A DNA stretch of 64,000 bases, taken from positions 32,485 to 96,484 of the forward strand of contig NW_013654827.1 of the NCBI RefSeq assembly GCF_000499385.1, written 5' to 3'. The notes under the pieces are model-generated. The model made no database searches. It was not told the origin of the DNA and was given only the letters and a program-made list of their open reading frames with translations. This document shows positions 1 to 15,300 of the stretch, one piece after another. Position 1 is the stretch's first letter. Every line of letters starts with the position of its first letter. Position numbers and translations under genes: made by a program. Source of the stretch: Eimeria necatrix. Taxonomy: Eukaryota > Apicomplexa > Conoidasida > Eucoccidiorida > Eimeriidae.

Positions 1-235
1 ATTCTGAGCCCCACGCCTGAGTTAAAATGGCTATAATACACCCTGAAACTCTGAACATCTTGACAACGAGTCTTTGGATTATGAAAAAAAAGCTTTAGGG
101 TTCCAGGATTAGCGTTTATCGTCTAATAATTGCCATTAGCGTCTGTTGTCCAGATCTTGCTTATGAGCTTTTGAATGAAAGGGTTTACGCCTCATGTTCT
201 GGTTTCCGCCCTCCAATTGAAGTGCTTAGGATTCA

Positions 236-281
236 GGCTCTAGGGTTTGGGGTTTTGCGTTGAGGGTTTAGGGTTTAGTCT
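236..281 (+). repeat. Telomere-like heptamer cluster (TTTAGGG type) in intron
   Basis: Several imperfect and perfect copies of the TTTAGGG heptamer lie just upstream of the first dynein exon. Single reverse-orientation copies (AAACCCT) recur at about 563-570, 633 and 713-722 in the next intron. The heptamer matches the coccidian telomere repeat, and interspersed copies are known from Eimeria genomes. Their position inside introns shows that this is not a chromosome end. Confidence 0.7.
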
Positions 282-306
282 GATTGTTCTAAGTTTCAAT
301 TTGCAG

Positions 307-3300
307 TCTATTCGCGCTCGGCTGACCGAAATTCTTGAGGAAGCTGAATCCAAGGTGAACGCGTGGCTGGGCGAAACTCATAAATATGAGTTTCTGTGGA
401 AGACAGACCCGGCTCAGGATTTAGAAGCGTTTGTTGCCAATTATCCAAAAGAAGAATTAATAATTGGTGGCAGTGAGAACGAAAGCGCAGAAAGCGTCTT
501 CGAACTCATCGGAATCGATCTTGGACGCAGAGTCAGAAACACACCAAAAGCTTCAAACCACAAACCCTAAAATGTAGACTTTGAGTGTTAAAGTCGACGT
601 AGGAGACGCAGTATTGCACCAGTCCACAGCCTAAACCCTGAAAAAAGTTTCAATAACTCTGAAACCGCGTGTTGCTCCCACGCGGGACTCTGGCGCTTAA
701 CGGCGAAGGCAGTAAACCCTAAATTGGGGTTAACGGGGGTTTGCTTCGTGTGTTAGGTGCCTCAACTGAGCTGCTTCGAAGAACGCATCATCTATTTTGA
801 AAGTCTAAGGGCGGAAATAGCTGAAATGCGCACCCCCGTAGACATATACTTCTTGCGGGTGAATGCCCAGCCAGCGAAGGTGCAGCTGAGCCAACTCGCC
901 GCATCTTGGGCGAACTACTACATCAATTATCTTTTGAAAGTCTGTCTCGCCAGAGCTGATTCAATTACAGATTTCATCAACAAAATGGATGCTTTTCTCT
1001 CGGCCAAGCCGCCCGCTGAAGACCCTGACAACGAGGACAGCAGCAGCAATTCTGAACATGTCGGCAACAGCAACGATGAAAACAAGGAAGGAGGCGACGG
1101 CAGCAACGAACGTGAAGCTGACGAGAAGAAAGAAGTTGATAGCAATAAAGAAGCGCTGTACAAATTCATGACTTATATTCGAGACGTAAAAATTGCAAAC
1201 GAACCCATCCGACAGCTAATGGGGCCTATTCATGAGCAGGTGAGACGCATGCAATTACTGTAAAAGGATATTTAAGTACAATTGCAACATGCTGTGCATG
1301 AAGTGCCCTATATGACGGTGCTTATTTTTGCAATTATTCATCGCATGCGCCATTGAACACTTGGCAAGTTGCCACTCTTTTGATTTGCCTTCGTTCTTAT
1401 CTGCACGTATTTAAAGTTGCATTTCTTCACCGCACTTCTCCTTGGTGTGCGTAAACATCTCAATCTACTTTCCTTGATTTACAATGGTCGAAATATATAG
1501 CTAGCCCTTTGATTACATCAATCTGTCGTCTCATGCATGTCAATTTACTTGATGAAGCCTCCTCAAATCAGCATGGCTAGCTAGTCCTGCACTTTTCTGT
1601 CTTTGCCTTTATCTGCATATTAATGTACCTACAAGAAGCCTTTCTTAACTTGGCCTGTGTCATCTTGTTTCGGTGGCCTCCACCGCAAGCCTTTGCCCAG
1701 AAACGGCTGACAGTGTAATGCAAATCTGCTTGTTGAACTCAGGTGGCGATGCTCAAGAAGCACGGCTGCACACTGCCAGAGGGGCGTCTCGCAGCCTTTG
1801 ATTTGGCCCCGTCGAAATGGGAGGAAGTGCTGCGCAAGGCGTTTGGTGCGAAGGAGGTCATTCTGCCTCTTCAGAACAAGGAGGTGACAAACATTAGAAA
1901 CAAACTCGACGAATACACAAACCAAGTCTTCCAGTTCAGGGAAAGATTCCTAAGAGAGGCCCCCTTCGAAGCTCATGGAGACCCGCAGCAAGCGTACGAG
2001 GCCATTGACGCGTTCTATCAGCAGTGCTTAGATATGGAAGCAGAAGCCAAAGAACTGAACAACCTAGAAACCCTCTTTGACCTAGCCAAATCTGTGCATA
2101 AGGAACTCAAGGACACTAAAGAAGAGCTCAAAATACTCAAAGTAAGTTGGGAGAATCATAGCTAGATAACCAGCTAGCCGGCTGACTATCTGACTGTTTA
2201 GCGAGCTAGCCAGTCATCAATCCTGGTTCACACTAGGCTAGCTACCCAATTTCATAGCTACACATCCATCAAAGCATAAAGAGAGTAGAGGCTTGCCTGA
2301 AGAAATTACCAGCTGCCGCAGTAGCCAGCTGTGTGTGGCTAGCGTTACCTGCGAATCTGCTTGTAAACAAATTTCTGCATCCTTCTTCGCTACTACCACT
2401 GCCTTGTGTTCCTGCCCTAAAAATACATATTCGCACACATAGCAGTGTTTATCGTGACGGAAGTGGCTTATTAATTCGCCTTTTTTCCACTTTTTGCTTG
2501 TCGGTTTGCTTTGTCGTTTGGTGGTTTCCTGGCGTTTACTTAAATGTTCTTCCTTTTCCTATTCACTGGCTTATTGACTTCCATCGTTGCATTCATTTGG
2601 TTGATTTACCGATGTTTTCAATCTAGCCGTTCGTACTTAGTCATTCGGTCATGCATAGAAACCAGGGAAAAGAGAGTGGCAGCGGAGAGTTTGTCAATCT
2701 TGAAGACAAATGAACTCATTGTTTGTTGAACAAGCCAGTAAAAATGAGATAACGCAAGCATCAGGCAATCCTAAAACACGGATGACAATCCATGCGTCCG
2801 CCACGTTAAGCTACTTAATCAGAGATGAAAGGCATGGATAGTGTTTGTGTGTGTTTGCTTCTCCAGTGAACCACTTACCCAGTAACCTGAACAGATAAAT
2901 GTAGCAACTTTTGTGCCAATCCAAAGAAGCAAGTACTTAGCTGACAAACGAAGTAATGCAGCTATTTTAAGTGCTTGTTTGCTTGTTCACAGGAGGCATG
3001 GGACGTTAGTGTCTACGTCACGAGCTGGTTCGAGGCGTGGAAAGCAACACTCTGGGAGGCAATCGACACGGATGCGTTGTTGCTGCACGTAAAAGACATG
3101 CAGAATCAAATGCGGTCGCTTTCCAAAGAAATAAAGAGCACCAAAATATACACTGTAAGTATACACAAAGATTACTTCAGTTTTGGCTACTTGCAACATA
3201 CTCGCCTGTTTAACTGCCACGTACATTGCCTGTTCGGTTATTCAGTTGCTTCCCGCGAATGTACATGATTGGTGGTTGGAGCATTCTTCCATTCATATCA

Positions 3301-6300
3301 AGTTTGGTTTATTTACTCAACTTTTTGTTCTGGCTTTGTTTGGCGTTTCTTGTGTACAATTCATATGCGTGTTCGTCGGTGTTACCCTGTACCTCGTTTC
3401 CATACAGCTCCTGACTCATTGTGCAACGAATGCATCTTCAAATAGTCCACAACGAACCTTCCCGACTCTTTGGAAAATCCTCAACAAAGTCTACAATTTG
3501 CGGTGTAGAACGGGCTCTTTGCGTTTTGTTTAGGCGGTATTAGAGCGGGTGACGAACATGCAAGTAGTGCTGCCATTGGTTGCTGAGCTGCATTCTGAAT
3601 TCATGAGAGATAGACACTGGAAGCAGCTGATGACGATAGCGGGACAGACATTTGCGAAGGGTAATACTCAAGTCTCGTTCAATTACACTCTCCATAAATG
3701 GGTGAACACACGCTACGCAACAAGATTAATGTGGTTGATGATTCAAAAAGCGAATTAAGTGCTTGCAGCGTTAATGAGGGACCCAAACATGTTCTTTTAC
3801 AATTCCCTCGTTCATAAGCTGACCTTCTGCTCATCGAATTTTGTTCTTTTAGTCTTATTACTAACACCTACAGAGCACTTCAAAGAATATTACATTCATG
3901 CAGTTAAGTTGTTTGATATCTGCACGCGAGTAGTGAGCCGCACTACTTTTTTCTCGGAATCAACCGTAGCAGGCGTTATTACACATATTTCATCCACTCT
4001 AGTTTTGTTACTGTGTTCGCTGTTCAGGACCAGACTTCTGTTTGCAAGATCTGCTGAACTTGAATTTGCACGAGCGAGCCGCTGATGTTTCTGAAGTGGT
4101 TGTCTTGGCTCAGAAGGAAGCGCGAATAGACAAAAAGTTATCTGAAATAACAAGTACATGGGAGCAAAAGTGTTTGACGTTTTCTCTGGAACGTGAGGAA
4201 ACACCGCTTTTGCTGCCGCTAGACGATATCGTGGAAACCTTAGAGCAGCACGCGGTGGATCTAATGACCATGATAAGCCAGGGGGCCGTTATAGATTTTT
4301 GCAGAAGTCAAGTGGAAGAATGGCAACTCAAGCTCAGGACTGTCGACACCGTACTTACGGTCTGGATGGAAGTACAGAGAAAGTGGGAGGTGAGTAATTC
4401 TGTGGCTTCTATAGCCCTCACTTTTTAATTTTCGCCAGTGTTCTTTTGTTCACTCAGTACTGTCACTTTTGTTGCGGTTTATCTCTCTTCTCCTTAGTGT
4501 GTGACTATTCCAGTTTGCTCGCAGTGTTGCTAAAAGGGAAAAGAAGTGAATAGGCAATTCGCAGTTGGCTTATTGTGGTTTGTCTCTCCTCTTTTAGCAG
4601 CTTCCAGTGCTGCTTTAGGCCTTACCTAATGCCATGCCTTCTACGAAAGACAACAACAGCGGCAGAGCTTTAACTAGGCTCTTTTGATTTGTCAGTTGTC
4701 CTTTTTAAATTTCCTCTCTTTTTCTCCCCGTATCTCTGTTGCTTTTTTTCCCCTCTAATTTCCGATGGTGCTTGTTTCCTCCATGCATTCATTGGTATTC
4801 TTCTGCCTTCATCTCGTAAGGTCTCATTTTCTGTGATTTTCGGGTGGTAGCCGTTTATTTTGTTCGTTTTGCCCTCTAGCTTCTGTTTCGTTTTACGCCT
4901 GTTGCAAAGCCGTATCTGCACATCTCGTCTCTGATTTCTTTGTACCATCCCCAGTTTGTACGCTTCATCATTTTACCACTTATATATGTTACAGGTCAAA
5001 TTTATTCCGCTTCATATTTTAGATTTTGTCATTGTCGAGGCATACATGTTTACATATTCGTGAAGGCTGATGGCGTCTTGTCCCACAAAATGTTCGTTAT
5101 GCCTGTCTCAATCATTTTTTGCCTGGCTTTACCTCATGTTTGTGCTCTCCTTTCAGCTTCTTCTGTATCTCTCGTTTGCTGCTTAGTTCTTATGCAGCGT
5201 TATAGCTTCACGTAGACGTCCGACAATTCGCCTTTTCGGTGCTTGTGTCATTCTTGTTCAGTCTCTTTGCCGTTTTATTTTGTGTCATTATTTGTACATC
5301 TATCTTTTCCCTGAAGTTTCCATGCACAATTCATTATTATTTTTCAGCGTTTGCAACCCATATTTATGCAATCTGACGATATCCGTTCTCAACTTCCCCA
5401 AGAATCCAAACGCTTCGAATGTGCTGACGGCGAGTGGCGGGATATGATGTACGGGGCCCAGGCCCAGCCCAATGTAGTCGAGGCTTGTCACGCCGAAGGC
5501 AGAGAGGAGCTGCTTAATAAACTTAGGGAGAGCATTGAAACATGCGAGAAGGCTCTAGGAGGTATGTACAATGATGCACTAAACGTAGAGATGATTGCTA
5601 GGTTCAAAGTTGTTATTGCCACCAATAGCACACCTTACAGCACAAGGGAACTTACATTGAAGACAGTACTGAAACCCTAGGATAAATGCTGCAGTGGACA
5701 CTATTCAGCAATTTCTTTACCTTTTCTGTGATTCATGTTAGTGTCCTCATTACAGCGAACACGTTCAGTTGAAGACAGGGTAGAGGCTCCGAGACAGTAT
5801 TAAACCATCCCACGTTTTTCTTTAACATTATGTACTGCAGTTTGGCGCAGCAAAAAACCCTGGAAAAGCTATAGTATAGTGCAACATGTTGCTCAGCAGT
5901 TTGGAGTCGCCCTAAAAGTAGTGCATTGTATCAAAAAAGCGTCGCTACTCACACCAGACAGCAAAGGGAGCATAATGGCTGCAATACGCTCCGCTGTGTA
6001 TGAACTTTATCGCTTGCTTTTTCTCATTTTCCACTGCTTGTCTTTTTTCCTATTTTCTATTACGGTGTTTTCTATTGCCTCCGGTTTTCCTTTGGTTTCG
6101 TTATGTCACAGACTACCTGGAACAGAAAAAGAAGGCATTTGCTCGATTCTACTTCGTTTCAAATCAGGCTCTCCTGGACATATTGGCAAACGGGAACGAT
6201 CCACTAAAGGTTTCCTACTACTTGGGTGATTGTTTTGATGGAGTTTCAAGTTTGAATTTTGAAAAAAATAAACAAACATATCGCATTGCTAGTGGCATGT

Positions 6301-9300
6301 ATTCCAAAGAAGGAGAATATGTGCCGTTCGCTGAGGATTACATCATCGAAGGACCCGTCGAAACAGTAAAAATACTTGCCTAGAATGCCCTTAAGTCTAG
6401 GCTTCCTAAACCAATTCCTGAAGTGTGGCCGCTGATTGCATAGCTTCCGCACTGAGTGTTTCACACAGAGCATAATCAAGTGTGCTTTTTCTCCTTTGCC
6501 TCCCTTGAGGCTTCACAGTAGATCGTTTTTTTTAAATATCTCGCCGCAGGTTTCAACCCCTAAGCTTTGACAACCCTGCTTCAACCCTTAAACTGTGAAC
6601 TCTCTACAGATTAAGCGTGCCTCTAGCACTGCACCCAAATACGGAAAAGCGACCTCTGCCTACTGTTTTTCTTCTATGTTTGATGAGGGCAGGCGCCGGG
6701 GCTATAGTAGCTGGTAGCTGGGCAGTATCGGTGCAGCAATGTATCTTCCTATGCTGATTGTGTTTCTTCTCAGTATTTATGTAACTTTGAAACGCATATG
6801 CGCAAACAAATGCGTGACATATTGGAGGTGGCAAAGGGCACTTCAGAAAACTGGGAAGTAGAAAAGCCCAGGTAAGATTTGTGTAACTCTCTGCTTATAT
6901 CTGCTTGATTTTGTTCCCCGTCACCTGCTCCTTCGCATTTCAATCTCCGTGTTTTCTCGTGTATCTACTTGTTCTCATTTGACTGCTAGCCTTTTGTCCA
7001 ATTCTTTGTGGAGTTGCACTCTTCAAGCTCCTATAGCGCTTGTTCTCCTTTATGTCCTTGTTTGGATTCTGCCTAGGCGGCATTTTAACTCTTTCTAGTG
7101 GTCTATTTTCTTGTTTTCTAGGACGCACTCGTTAAATTTAGTATTTCACTCGGCAATTCATTAATTTTCATTGCGTAAGAGCCTTTGCGTTCTTGTATCT
7201 TATCGCTCCTTCTATTGCAGTTCGCATAAGAAGTGTTTTCTTGCAACTTTATATTTTTCAGCTTGATACTCTTTGATCGTTAACGGCTTCTGTTGCTTGC
7301 CTCCTCATGGCGGTTACTCAGATTCCACCCGATGGCAAATACATTAACGCGAATATTTGTACACGCGTGCAGCTAGACTTACATTAAGAGCACAAAAAAA
7401 TACGCTGCGCATGCAAAAGACGCAAAAGTGTGTGCATTCACATAAAGGCGCAATCGTGCACTGAGGGGCGCATTTGTACACTGGCGAGTAGGCAAGAATT
7501 CACGTGCGCACAAACGCAGATTCGGCATGCCTCACATCAAGAGCAAACATGTATCGGTATTCACGTCGAGACACATTTGGGTTAAAATTGCCCTTCGACT
7601 TTCTGCTGTGTGCAGGGAAGAATGGCTCCGTGACTACTGCAGTCAGGTGTGCTTGGTAGCGAGTCAGATAATGTGGACAGAGGAGGTCACCCGCTGCTTT
7701 GAGGAGCTGGAAGGCGGATCTGAAAATGCAATGAAGGATTACAAAAAGATTTACGATGATCGCATAGACAAGCTCATTAGACAAGTCCAAAAGGACCTGG
7801 ATATGGGCTTACGGACCAAAATTATCACGTTAATTACTATTGATGTTCATCTCAGAGATGTCGTAGAATGCTTCATAACAAAGAAGGTTTCAGAATGTGC
7901 GCCAAAGCCACGTCTGCTAATTTCCACTTATATCTGCCTTTCTTAGTGGACACTAGTCAACTTGTTAAACGTCAGTTGAACCCTATGATGCACGCACTTC
8001 ATGCTTCATCCTTGCACCCTGCGTTGCAGCATCATCCTTTCAATGGCAATCTCAGCTGCGTTTCCATTGGGGCCAGAAGCCAGGAGAAAATAAAAAGGAC
8101 TGCGTCATTAAAATGTGCGACTGGACAACCACTTACATGCATGAGTTTGTCGGCAACTGCGGGCGGCTCGTTATCACGCCTTTAACGGATCGCTGCTACA
8201 TAACCCTCACGCAGGCTCTGAACTTGACCATGGGAGGTGCCCCGGCGGGCCCTGCAGGCACAGGGAAGACAGAAACAACTAAGGATCTCAGCAGGGCGAT
8301 AGGTCTTCCCGTCTTCGTATTTAACTGCTCGGATCAGATGAACTACTTGTCCATGGCGCAAATCTTCATGGGGCTGGCACAGTCGGGGGCGTGGGGGTGT
8401 TTCGATGAGTTCAATCGAATTTCAATTGAGGTGCTTTCTGTGGTATCTACGCAAGTCAAGTGCATACTTGACGCAATGAAAGAAGGACGGAAACGGTTTC
8501 AGTTCATGGACGATGAGATTAATCTCGTCAAAACCTGCGGTGTATTTATTACCATGAATCCAGGCTACGCCGGTAGAACAGAACTACCAGAGAATCTCAA
8601 GTCACTTTTCAGGCAAATCAAGTCTTCATTCTTATGCCCTAATGCTTAAACATGAGCCCGCAATCATGCTACAGTAGCTCACTTTTCTCTGATTAGACCA
8701 CCTGGACGTTTACTAAGTAAATTGGGGCCTAGTGGTGGCGCTATAGGGTATTGCCTCACGCCTCGCCATGTGCAGCCTTTAAAATTTAAGGCGAAGTGCT
8801 TGCTGTTATGGATCCGTGCGTTCTAATCTCGAGCCTTTTCTTTGCGCATTAACGATTGTTATCTGTGGTGCGCCTTGTCTTCGTCTAACAGGCCCTGCGC
8901 AATGATCGTGCCTGACGTGTTGTTCATCTGCGAGAACATGCTGATGTCAGAGGGTTTCGTATCGGCCCGCGCCTTAGCACATAAATTTGTGACCCTTTAT
9001 GCTCTATGTAAAACCTTACTATCAGATGCATTACACTATGATTGGGGTCTCCGAGCAGTCAAGGCTGTGCTGCGGCAAGCTGGCTCACTCAAGAGAGCCG
9101 ACCCTAATGTTAATGAAGATACGCTGCTGATGAGGGCACTGAGAGACTTTAATATTGCGAAAATAACAAGTGAAGGTAAGATACGGAAGAGCAGATGAAG
9201 CAGCGCAGAATGAAGAACTCCAGAAACGTTCCCCACGGTTATATGTACATATTTATGTCTATGAATATGGATTGAATTTGCATATCGCTCCATGCGTCTT

Positions 9301-12300
9301 GCACAGTTCGAAACACAAATCCGTGTATAATTATGAACAGTGTAAATGCGTGAATATCTGCCCTTCACAGATGGTGCCTGTTTTGTTTGTAAAATTGAAT
9401 TCTTCCATTGCAGACAAGCCCATATTCCTGCGTCTTATCGAGGATCTGTTCCCTGGTGTCGTGTCGCCGCCCAAACGTGATGTCGATTTCTGGAAAGTGG
9501 TTATGGCAGTGACAAAGGCTCAAAAATTGCAGTGCGAGGAACAATTCATTCTTAAATGCGTCCAAGTTCGAGAGGCCATACAAGTGCGTTCTTAATCCTA
9601 CGCCCTTCGCTTCTAGAAAAGTGCCCTGGAGAGGCTGAACCGTCGTTGGTTTTAGAGGGCGGTTCACGAGTTTCGGAGCTTGCTGTAATCCCCGGAGCCA
9701 TAGACAGTATATCTCTCCTCAGGTACGACATTGCTTATTTATTCTCGGTCCCCCTGGGGCCGGCAAGTCACGGGTGTGGCAAACGCTCTCGAAAGCCCTG
9801 AAGGCGATTGGGGAGGATGGGGTGGTGGAGGTATTGAACCCCAAAGCTATATCGACAAATGAGCTATACGGGTGAGCGGAAAATAATATTAGACGCTCTA
9901 GGGTTTAAGCCACAAGATACAAAAGCAATATTGTTAGTAATGGCAATAACAGTTATGCTGCTCACGAATATGCTCTTACTCATCGTCGATAAAATTGCAG
10001 TTGTTTTGTTCAAATACGAACTTCCCAAGTACATTTGGGCATGGCTTCATTAGCAGAAGAATAAGCAAGTAGCACTCCTGCTAATGCAGTGCTGTCATCA
10101 TCACTATTCAGCTTTCTGATTACAACTACTGTTGATGATGATTACGGTCATTCACAGACTTTTCTGATTGGCACGCGCTACACCACGTGATGAGACGAAA
10201 ATGGAACTTTTTCCACCCAATCCAACATATGAATTGCACGTTTACTATGAATATTTCTCTCATCAGTTTCTAACATATTGCCGCCGTTAGCATTGCTTTC
10301 ATGGGGAGCATTAATATGGCATGGCAGTGTGTGTGAATCAGGTACATGACCCCTGCCAAGGAGTGGAAAGATGGAGCGGTAGCTGTCATAATGCGGAATA
10401 TGTCAAAAGAGCGTGGAGGGTTCAAACCTTCCCACCTGCACAAGTGGATTATTTTAGATGGTGACATAGATGCAGAGTGGATCGAGTCCATGAACACTGT
10501 CATGGATGACAACAAGGTAGGAAAGTTAAGAGCAGTCACGTACTAACTGGACAGAAGAAATGTGTGCAAGCCGTATAGCACTTCAGCCAAAACAAAGTCA
10601 AGGAAAGCAGGTGCCTCAAGTGAAGCCACCTTCACCTCTATGATTGCACATATCTTAGCTTGTGACCAGTTAGAAACAGAAGAGTTGAGGTAAATACCAC
10701 AAGCCTCTAGAAGTGAAAACTGCTATGCAGGTGCTGACACTAGTAAGCAATGAGCGCATTCCGTTCACTCCGACAATGAGAATGATATTTGAAATCGCGG
10801 ATATGAAGCATGCAAGTCCAGCAACTGTCTCAAGAGGAGGCGTGGTATTCATCAACGAGACCGACGTTGGGTGGAAACCCTTCGTAGATTCTTGGAGGGA
10901 AACGCTCAGTGACCAAATAGCACAGTCTCAGTTGTATCTGCTGTTTTCTTACTACTTTGAATCGGTAAGGACCTGCGCGCATGAATTCATATGAATGCAC
11001 CAATATCTTGTGTACAAAACACAATATGCATGTATACACTAACAGATAATAGATGCATGCGCAGTAGATTCCTTCAATAGAGTACAAATCACCTGCCTTA
11101 AGCAGTATTTATTCAGTGGCTTAGTTCCTCAATCAACACTCCTTTTGTTTCAGATAGCGGTATATGCTTTAAAATAACTCCCCCCCTCCCCACGTGGCAT
11201 CACTGAACAGACAGAAAGGGGAGAGAAATAAGTAGCAGACTTCGACTGCACTCGCCTTGCTACAGCCCAAATTGCCTACATGTCGCTTGTCGAAGCAGAT
11301 CAACAGCTCAGAGGCCGAGAGCCCACAACAAAGACCAAAAGCAGCAGTAGCCCTTGAACGCGAGACCCTGCGTACTGAACTAAAGGTGCTGTGCTGTGGG
11401 GTTTCCCGCGTTTTGCAGAACATAGAAATGTTTCATCGGACCTTCAAGTTTGTCTGCCCCATGACAGACATAGCTTTCGTCGAGGGCATTTGTACATTTG
11501 TCGATGCGCTCCTTTGCCGCAACAAAGCCACAGCAGACGCATTTAAGGCTAAAAGCGTCGACGAGCAGAAGCTCACATATGAAGGCTATTTCCTATCGGC
11601 CTTGATGTGGACAGTTGGAGCCTGTGTAGCAGATGATAAAGCTGTCAACTACAGGTAAAGCACAGACCTGCAAACATTCCTTTTGGCCTGGTTTTGCAGG
11701 AACTGCTGTTGTTGCCCATTCCCCAGGGATTGGTATTGTGCCCTTCATGTACTGTCCCTGCCTTTCCGTGCATGTGCATTGCGCTAAGGGCTCAGTTCAG
11801 CAACTGGTTACGAGCCGCTGCGCGCATTAAGTTCCCAGAAAATGGCCTTTGTTTTGATTATTACTTCGAAGAATCGACCTGCCAGTGGGTGCAGTGGAGT
11901 TCTCAACTGAAGCCTTATGAGCCTGTAACAGAGATGTTGTTTAACAAGATCATAGTCTCCACGACAGACACCCTTCGGTAAGCGAAGATGTATGGTGGGG
12001 TCACTGAAGCCCTGTCGAAGGGCTTGCAAACACTAAAAGCATTTGTAATTGCTTGGCTAAAGTCTTCGCCATACTATGGTTGTTGGTGAGCAGCATCAAC
12101 TACGTAAATGAATTATTCTGCAAGCGCGGAAGAGCTGTTCTGCTTGTTGGTTCCTGTGGTTCTGGAAAAAGCACCATTATCAAGGTAATTGAAAGATGCG
12201 TACAGTTCTAGATATGTACAAGCCATTTGTTAGGGTTTCCCTTAAGCAGCACTTAACAGTTACCGAATTACTTGGATATCATTCTTGTGACTTGCCGTAT

Positions 12301-15300
12301 CCCTAGTCGTCCTTAATTTTGAAGTGAAGACCCGAAACCCTTCAGGCATGCAGCACATTGTGTGCAAATTGCACTAGTCACTTTCCTGTTACAGGACTTC
12401 TTCCGCCACTTGCCCCCCGATTTTGAAAGCGCCACAATCAATCTTAATTCCTACACCGACTCACGCATGCTGCAAAGTATCCTGGAGTCCAACATTGAAA
12501 AACGGTGGGTAGAGGCTCCAAAAGCTATTTTCTTGGCCTTGCAGTGTAACTACGGAGCATGAGAAGCAATACTGCATTTTATTGTATTTGTTTGACTTGC
12601 AGCACTGGCCATACTTACGGACCCGTGGGAAATAAACGTATAGTGTACTTCATTGACGACTTGAATATGCCATACGTCGATAAATATGATACCCAGCCTC
12701 CGCTAGAGCTTCTGCGGCAGCTTATGGACTACGGTAGTATGTTTGACCGCAGCCATTTGGAAGACAAGATGAATGTGGTAGACGTGCAGTATATGGCGTG
12801 CATGAATCCCACCGCTGGTTCATTCAATATCAGCTCTCGGCTTCAGCGTCACTTTTCAGTAGTTACCTGTTTCGAAGCTGACGCCGAGACTATTGGTCGC
12901 ATCTATGGCAGCATTCTCAAACAGCATCTCTTGCCATTTGACCCGCCCGTAGCAGAGCTAGAGGGACCTATATTGCAGGCCACAATAGACCTCTTTGCAC
13001 AAATTCGTGCCGATCCAACGTTTTTGCACTCTGCGAAAAAATTCCACTACAACTTCAACCTACGTGACCTCTCCAGCATGTTTAAAGGGGTGCTGAGGTC
13101 AACTCCCTCCATGTACCGGCAAACGGTGGGCGGCACTACGAAGCTAATTCGGCTTTGGCTCCATGAGGCAAACAGGGTGCTTCGAGATCGACTGATATCG
13201 GAAGGCGATATGAGTGCGCTGGACAATATCATCAAAGGCGTTGTTAAGAAGCACTTTCCTGATGAAGATCAAGAACAAATTCATGCAGCCCCAAATATCA
13301 TGTGCAGCTTTTTGTCCGAGGCCTCCGGCAATGATCCTGTGAGCCGCAGGCTCCTACTAACTCACACGTCGTATAATAGATGTCACAAAATGGCCTAAAC
13401 ATCAGTCAGAGCATCAGTTTTCGAATTATGGGACCCGTGCTTTGCTCATTGAATTGCGGGCAACTTTATCCTAACTGGGGGGTTTTTGGTCGAAGGAGTG
13501 CGTGCAGAGCTGACTTTGGCTTGCCAGGATCAATTTTGGAGCTCAGATCTGCGCGTGTGCAGGTTTATATGCCTGTTCAAGACAAGGAATCGCTGCGGCA
13601 GGTGCTGCAGGAGAAGCTTGAAGAGTATTCGCAGACATACACGGAGATGAACTTGGTTCTTTTTGATGACGCTATTTTACATGTTACGCGAATATGTAGA
13701 ATATTAGACGTTCCCGGAGGCAATGCCCTACTTGTCGGTGTGGGAGGCAGTGGCAAACAAAGCCTCAGTCGGCTTGCATGCTTTATCTCAAAAGTTGAAA
13801 CGTACCAGATCGTCGTTAGCCAGCATTACGACAGCGCCGCCTTCAAGATTGACATGCAGGTGGACTCCACACCTGCGCGTAAAAGCGTGAATAAAGAGTT
13901 TACCTTTTTTTTGTCCCTAAACACAACAGCAGTTTCCGGGGGAGCTTCGTTTGCTTTCATCTCGTTTCAATACCCCTGCAAAAAAGTCATCAATCAGTGA
14001 GTGCCATCAGTGCGTGCTTTGCCTGCCGGCGTCGTCACAGGAATTGATGAACAAAGCAATTGTGCGTCCTGGGATTCCCCATGCGCTCCTGCTGACAGAT
14101 CAGCAGATTGTAGACGAGCAATTGCTGGTCTACGTCAACGACCTCCTGGCCTCAGGAAACATTCCCGATCTCTTCACAAGGGACGAATACGAGCAAATCT
14201 TCACAGTCCTTAGGTAACACTGCAAGCACGAGGCAGCTCAATCGCTAGCAGCAAGCTTAATTGAAAAGTGTGGCGATAAATTTTTAATTTACGCACTGCA
14301 CCCTCTACTAGGTTAACTGCCCACGGTGCGCCGCTTCTACCGCAGGAAGCAAATCAGGCCTGGGGCTCCCGGCAATACTAGGGAAGGCATGTGGCAAGTG
14401 TTCACGGACAAAGTACAGACAAACGTGCACGTTATTATCTGCCACTCACCTGTAGGCGAGCATTTGAGAGTTCGGGCCCGCAAATTCCCAGGCTTAATTT
14501 CAGGGACGACAGTGGACGAATTCCATCCTTGGTCGCGAGATGCGCTGGTGCAGACAGGAGCGGTATTCCTAAAGGGCAAGTAATAAAATGTTTGCAGAAA
14601 ATGCCAGAATAAACTATCCTAGTTTGCGAGCAATGCTACCTAGTCAAGACCCTTTTCCGCTACAGCAAAAGCTGCTGCAATAGGAGCAATACGGGCAATC
14701 CGAGCATAATATCGATGCGTAACTCTTGAGCATGGTGCTGCAGACGTGGAACTCCCGGCTGAAGAGTTACGCGGATTGTTGGCGGAGCACATGGCAAACG
14801 TGCATTTGAGCATAGATGTGGCGAATGAGAATTTCTTGCGACAAGAAAGGCGTTACAATTACACTACGCCCAAATCTTTCTTGGAGCTGATTGTTTTCTA
14901 CAAGCAATTCCTCAGTCGCAAGAGAGAAGAAGCGAATCAGTCCATCAACAGGCTGCTTAAAGGTCTGACTACGTTGAAAGAAACAACGGCAGAGGTTGAG
15001 GGGCTGAGGGAAGATCTAAAGGAGAAAATGATCGTGGTAGACGAAAAGAAAGCAGCAGCTGACGCGTTGGTTGAACAGGTCCTCAAGGCCTCAGCAATTG
15101 CTGATGAGGAGGCCAAAATTGCGAACGCAGAAAAAGATAAGGCAAACGCTTTGAGTGAAGAAGCTGCAGAAATACAAAAGAAAGCCGACGAAGAACTCTC
15201 AGAAGCAATGCCAGCGATGGAAAGAGCCAGAGAAGCAGTCAAGTGCCTTACCAAACCTGCTATCCAGGTAAGACCAAATCCGAGAAATTCAAACGTTATT

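Noticed and set aside
236..281. Possible chromosome end from telomere-like repeats
   Set aside because: The copies are few and imperfect, and coding exons of one gene continue right after them.
2160..2260. CTAG/GCTAGC-rich patch with palindromic look
   Set aside because: Lies in a dynein intron, has no regular period or stable hairpin arms, and is too short for a repeat family.
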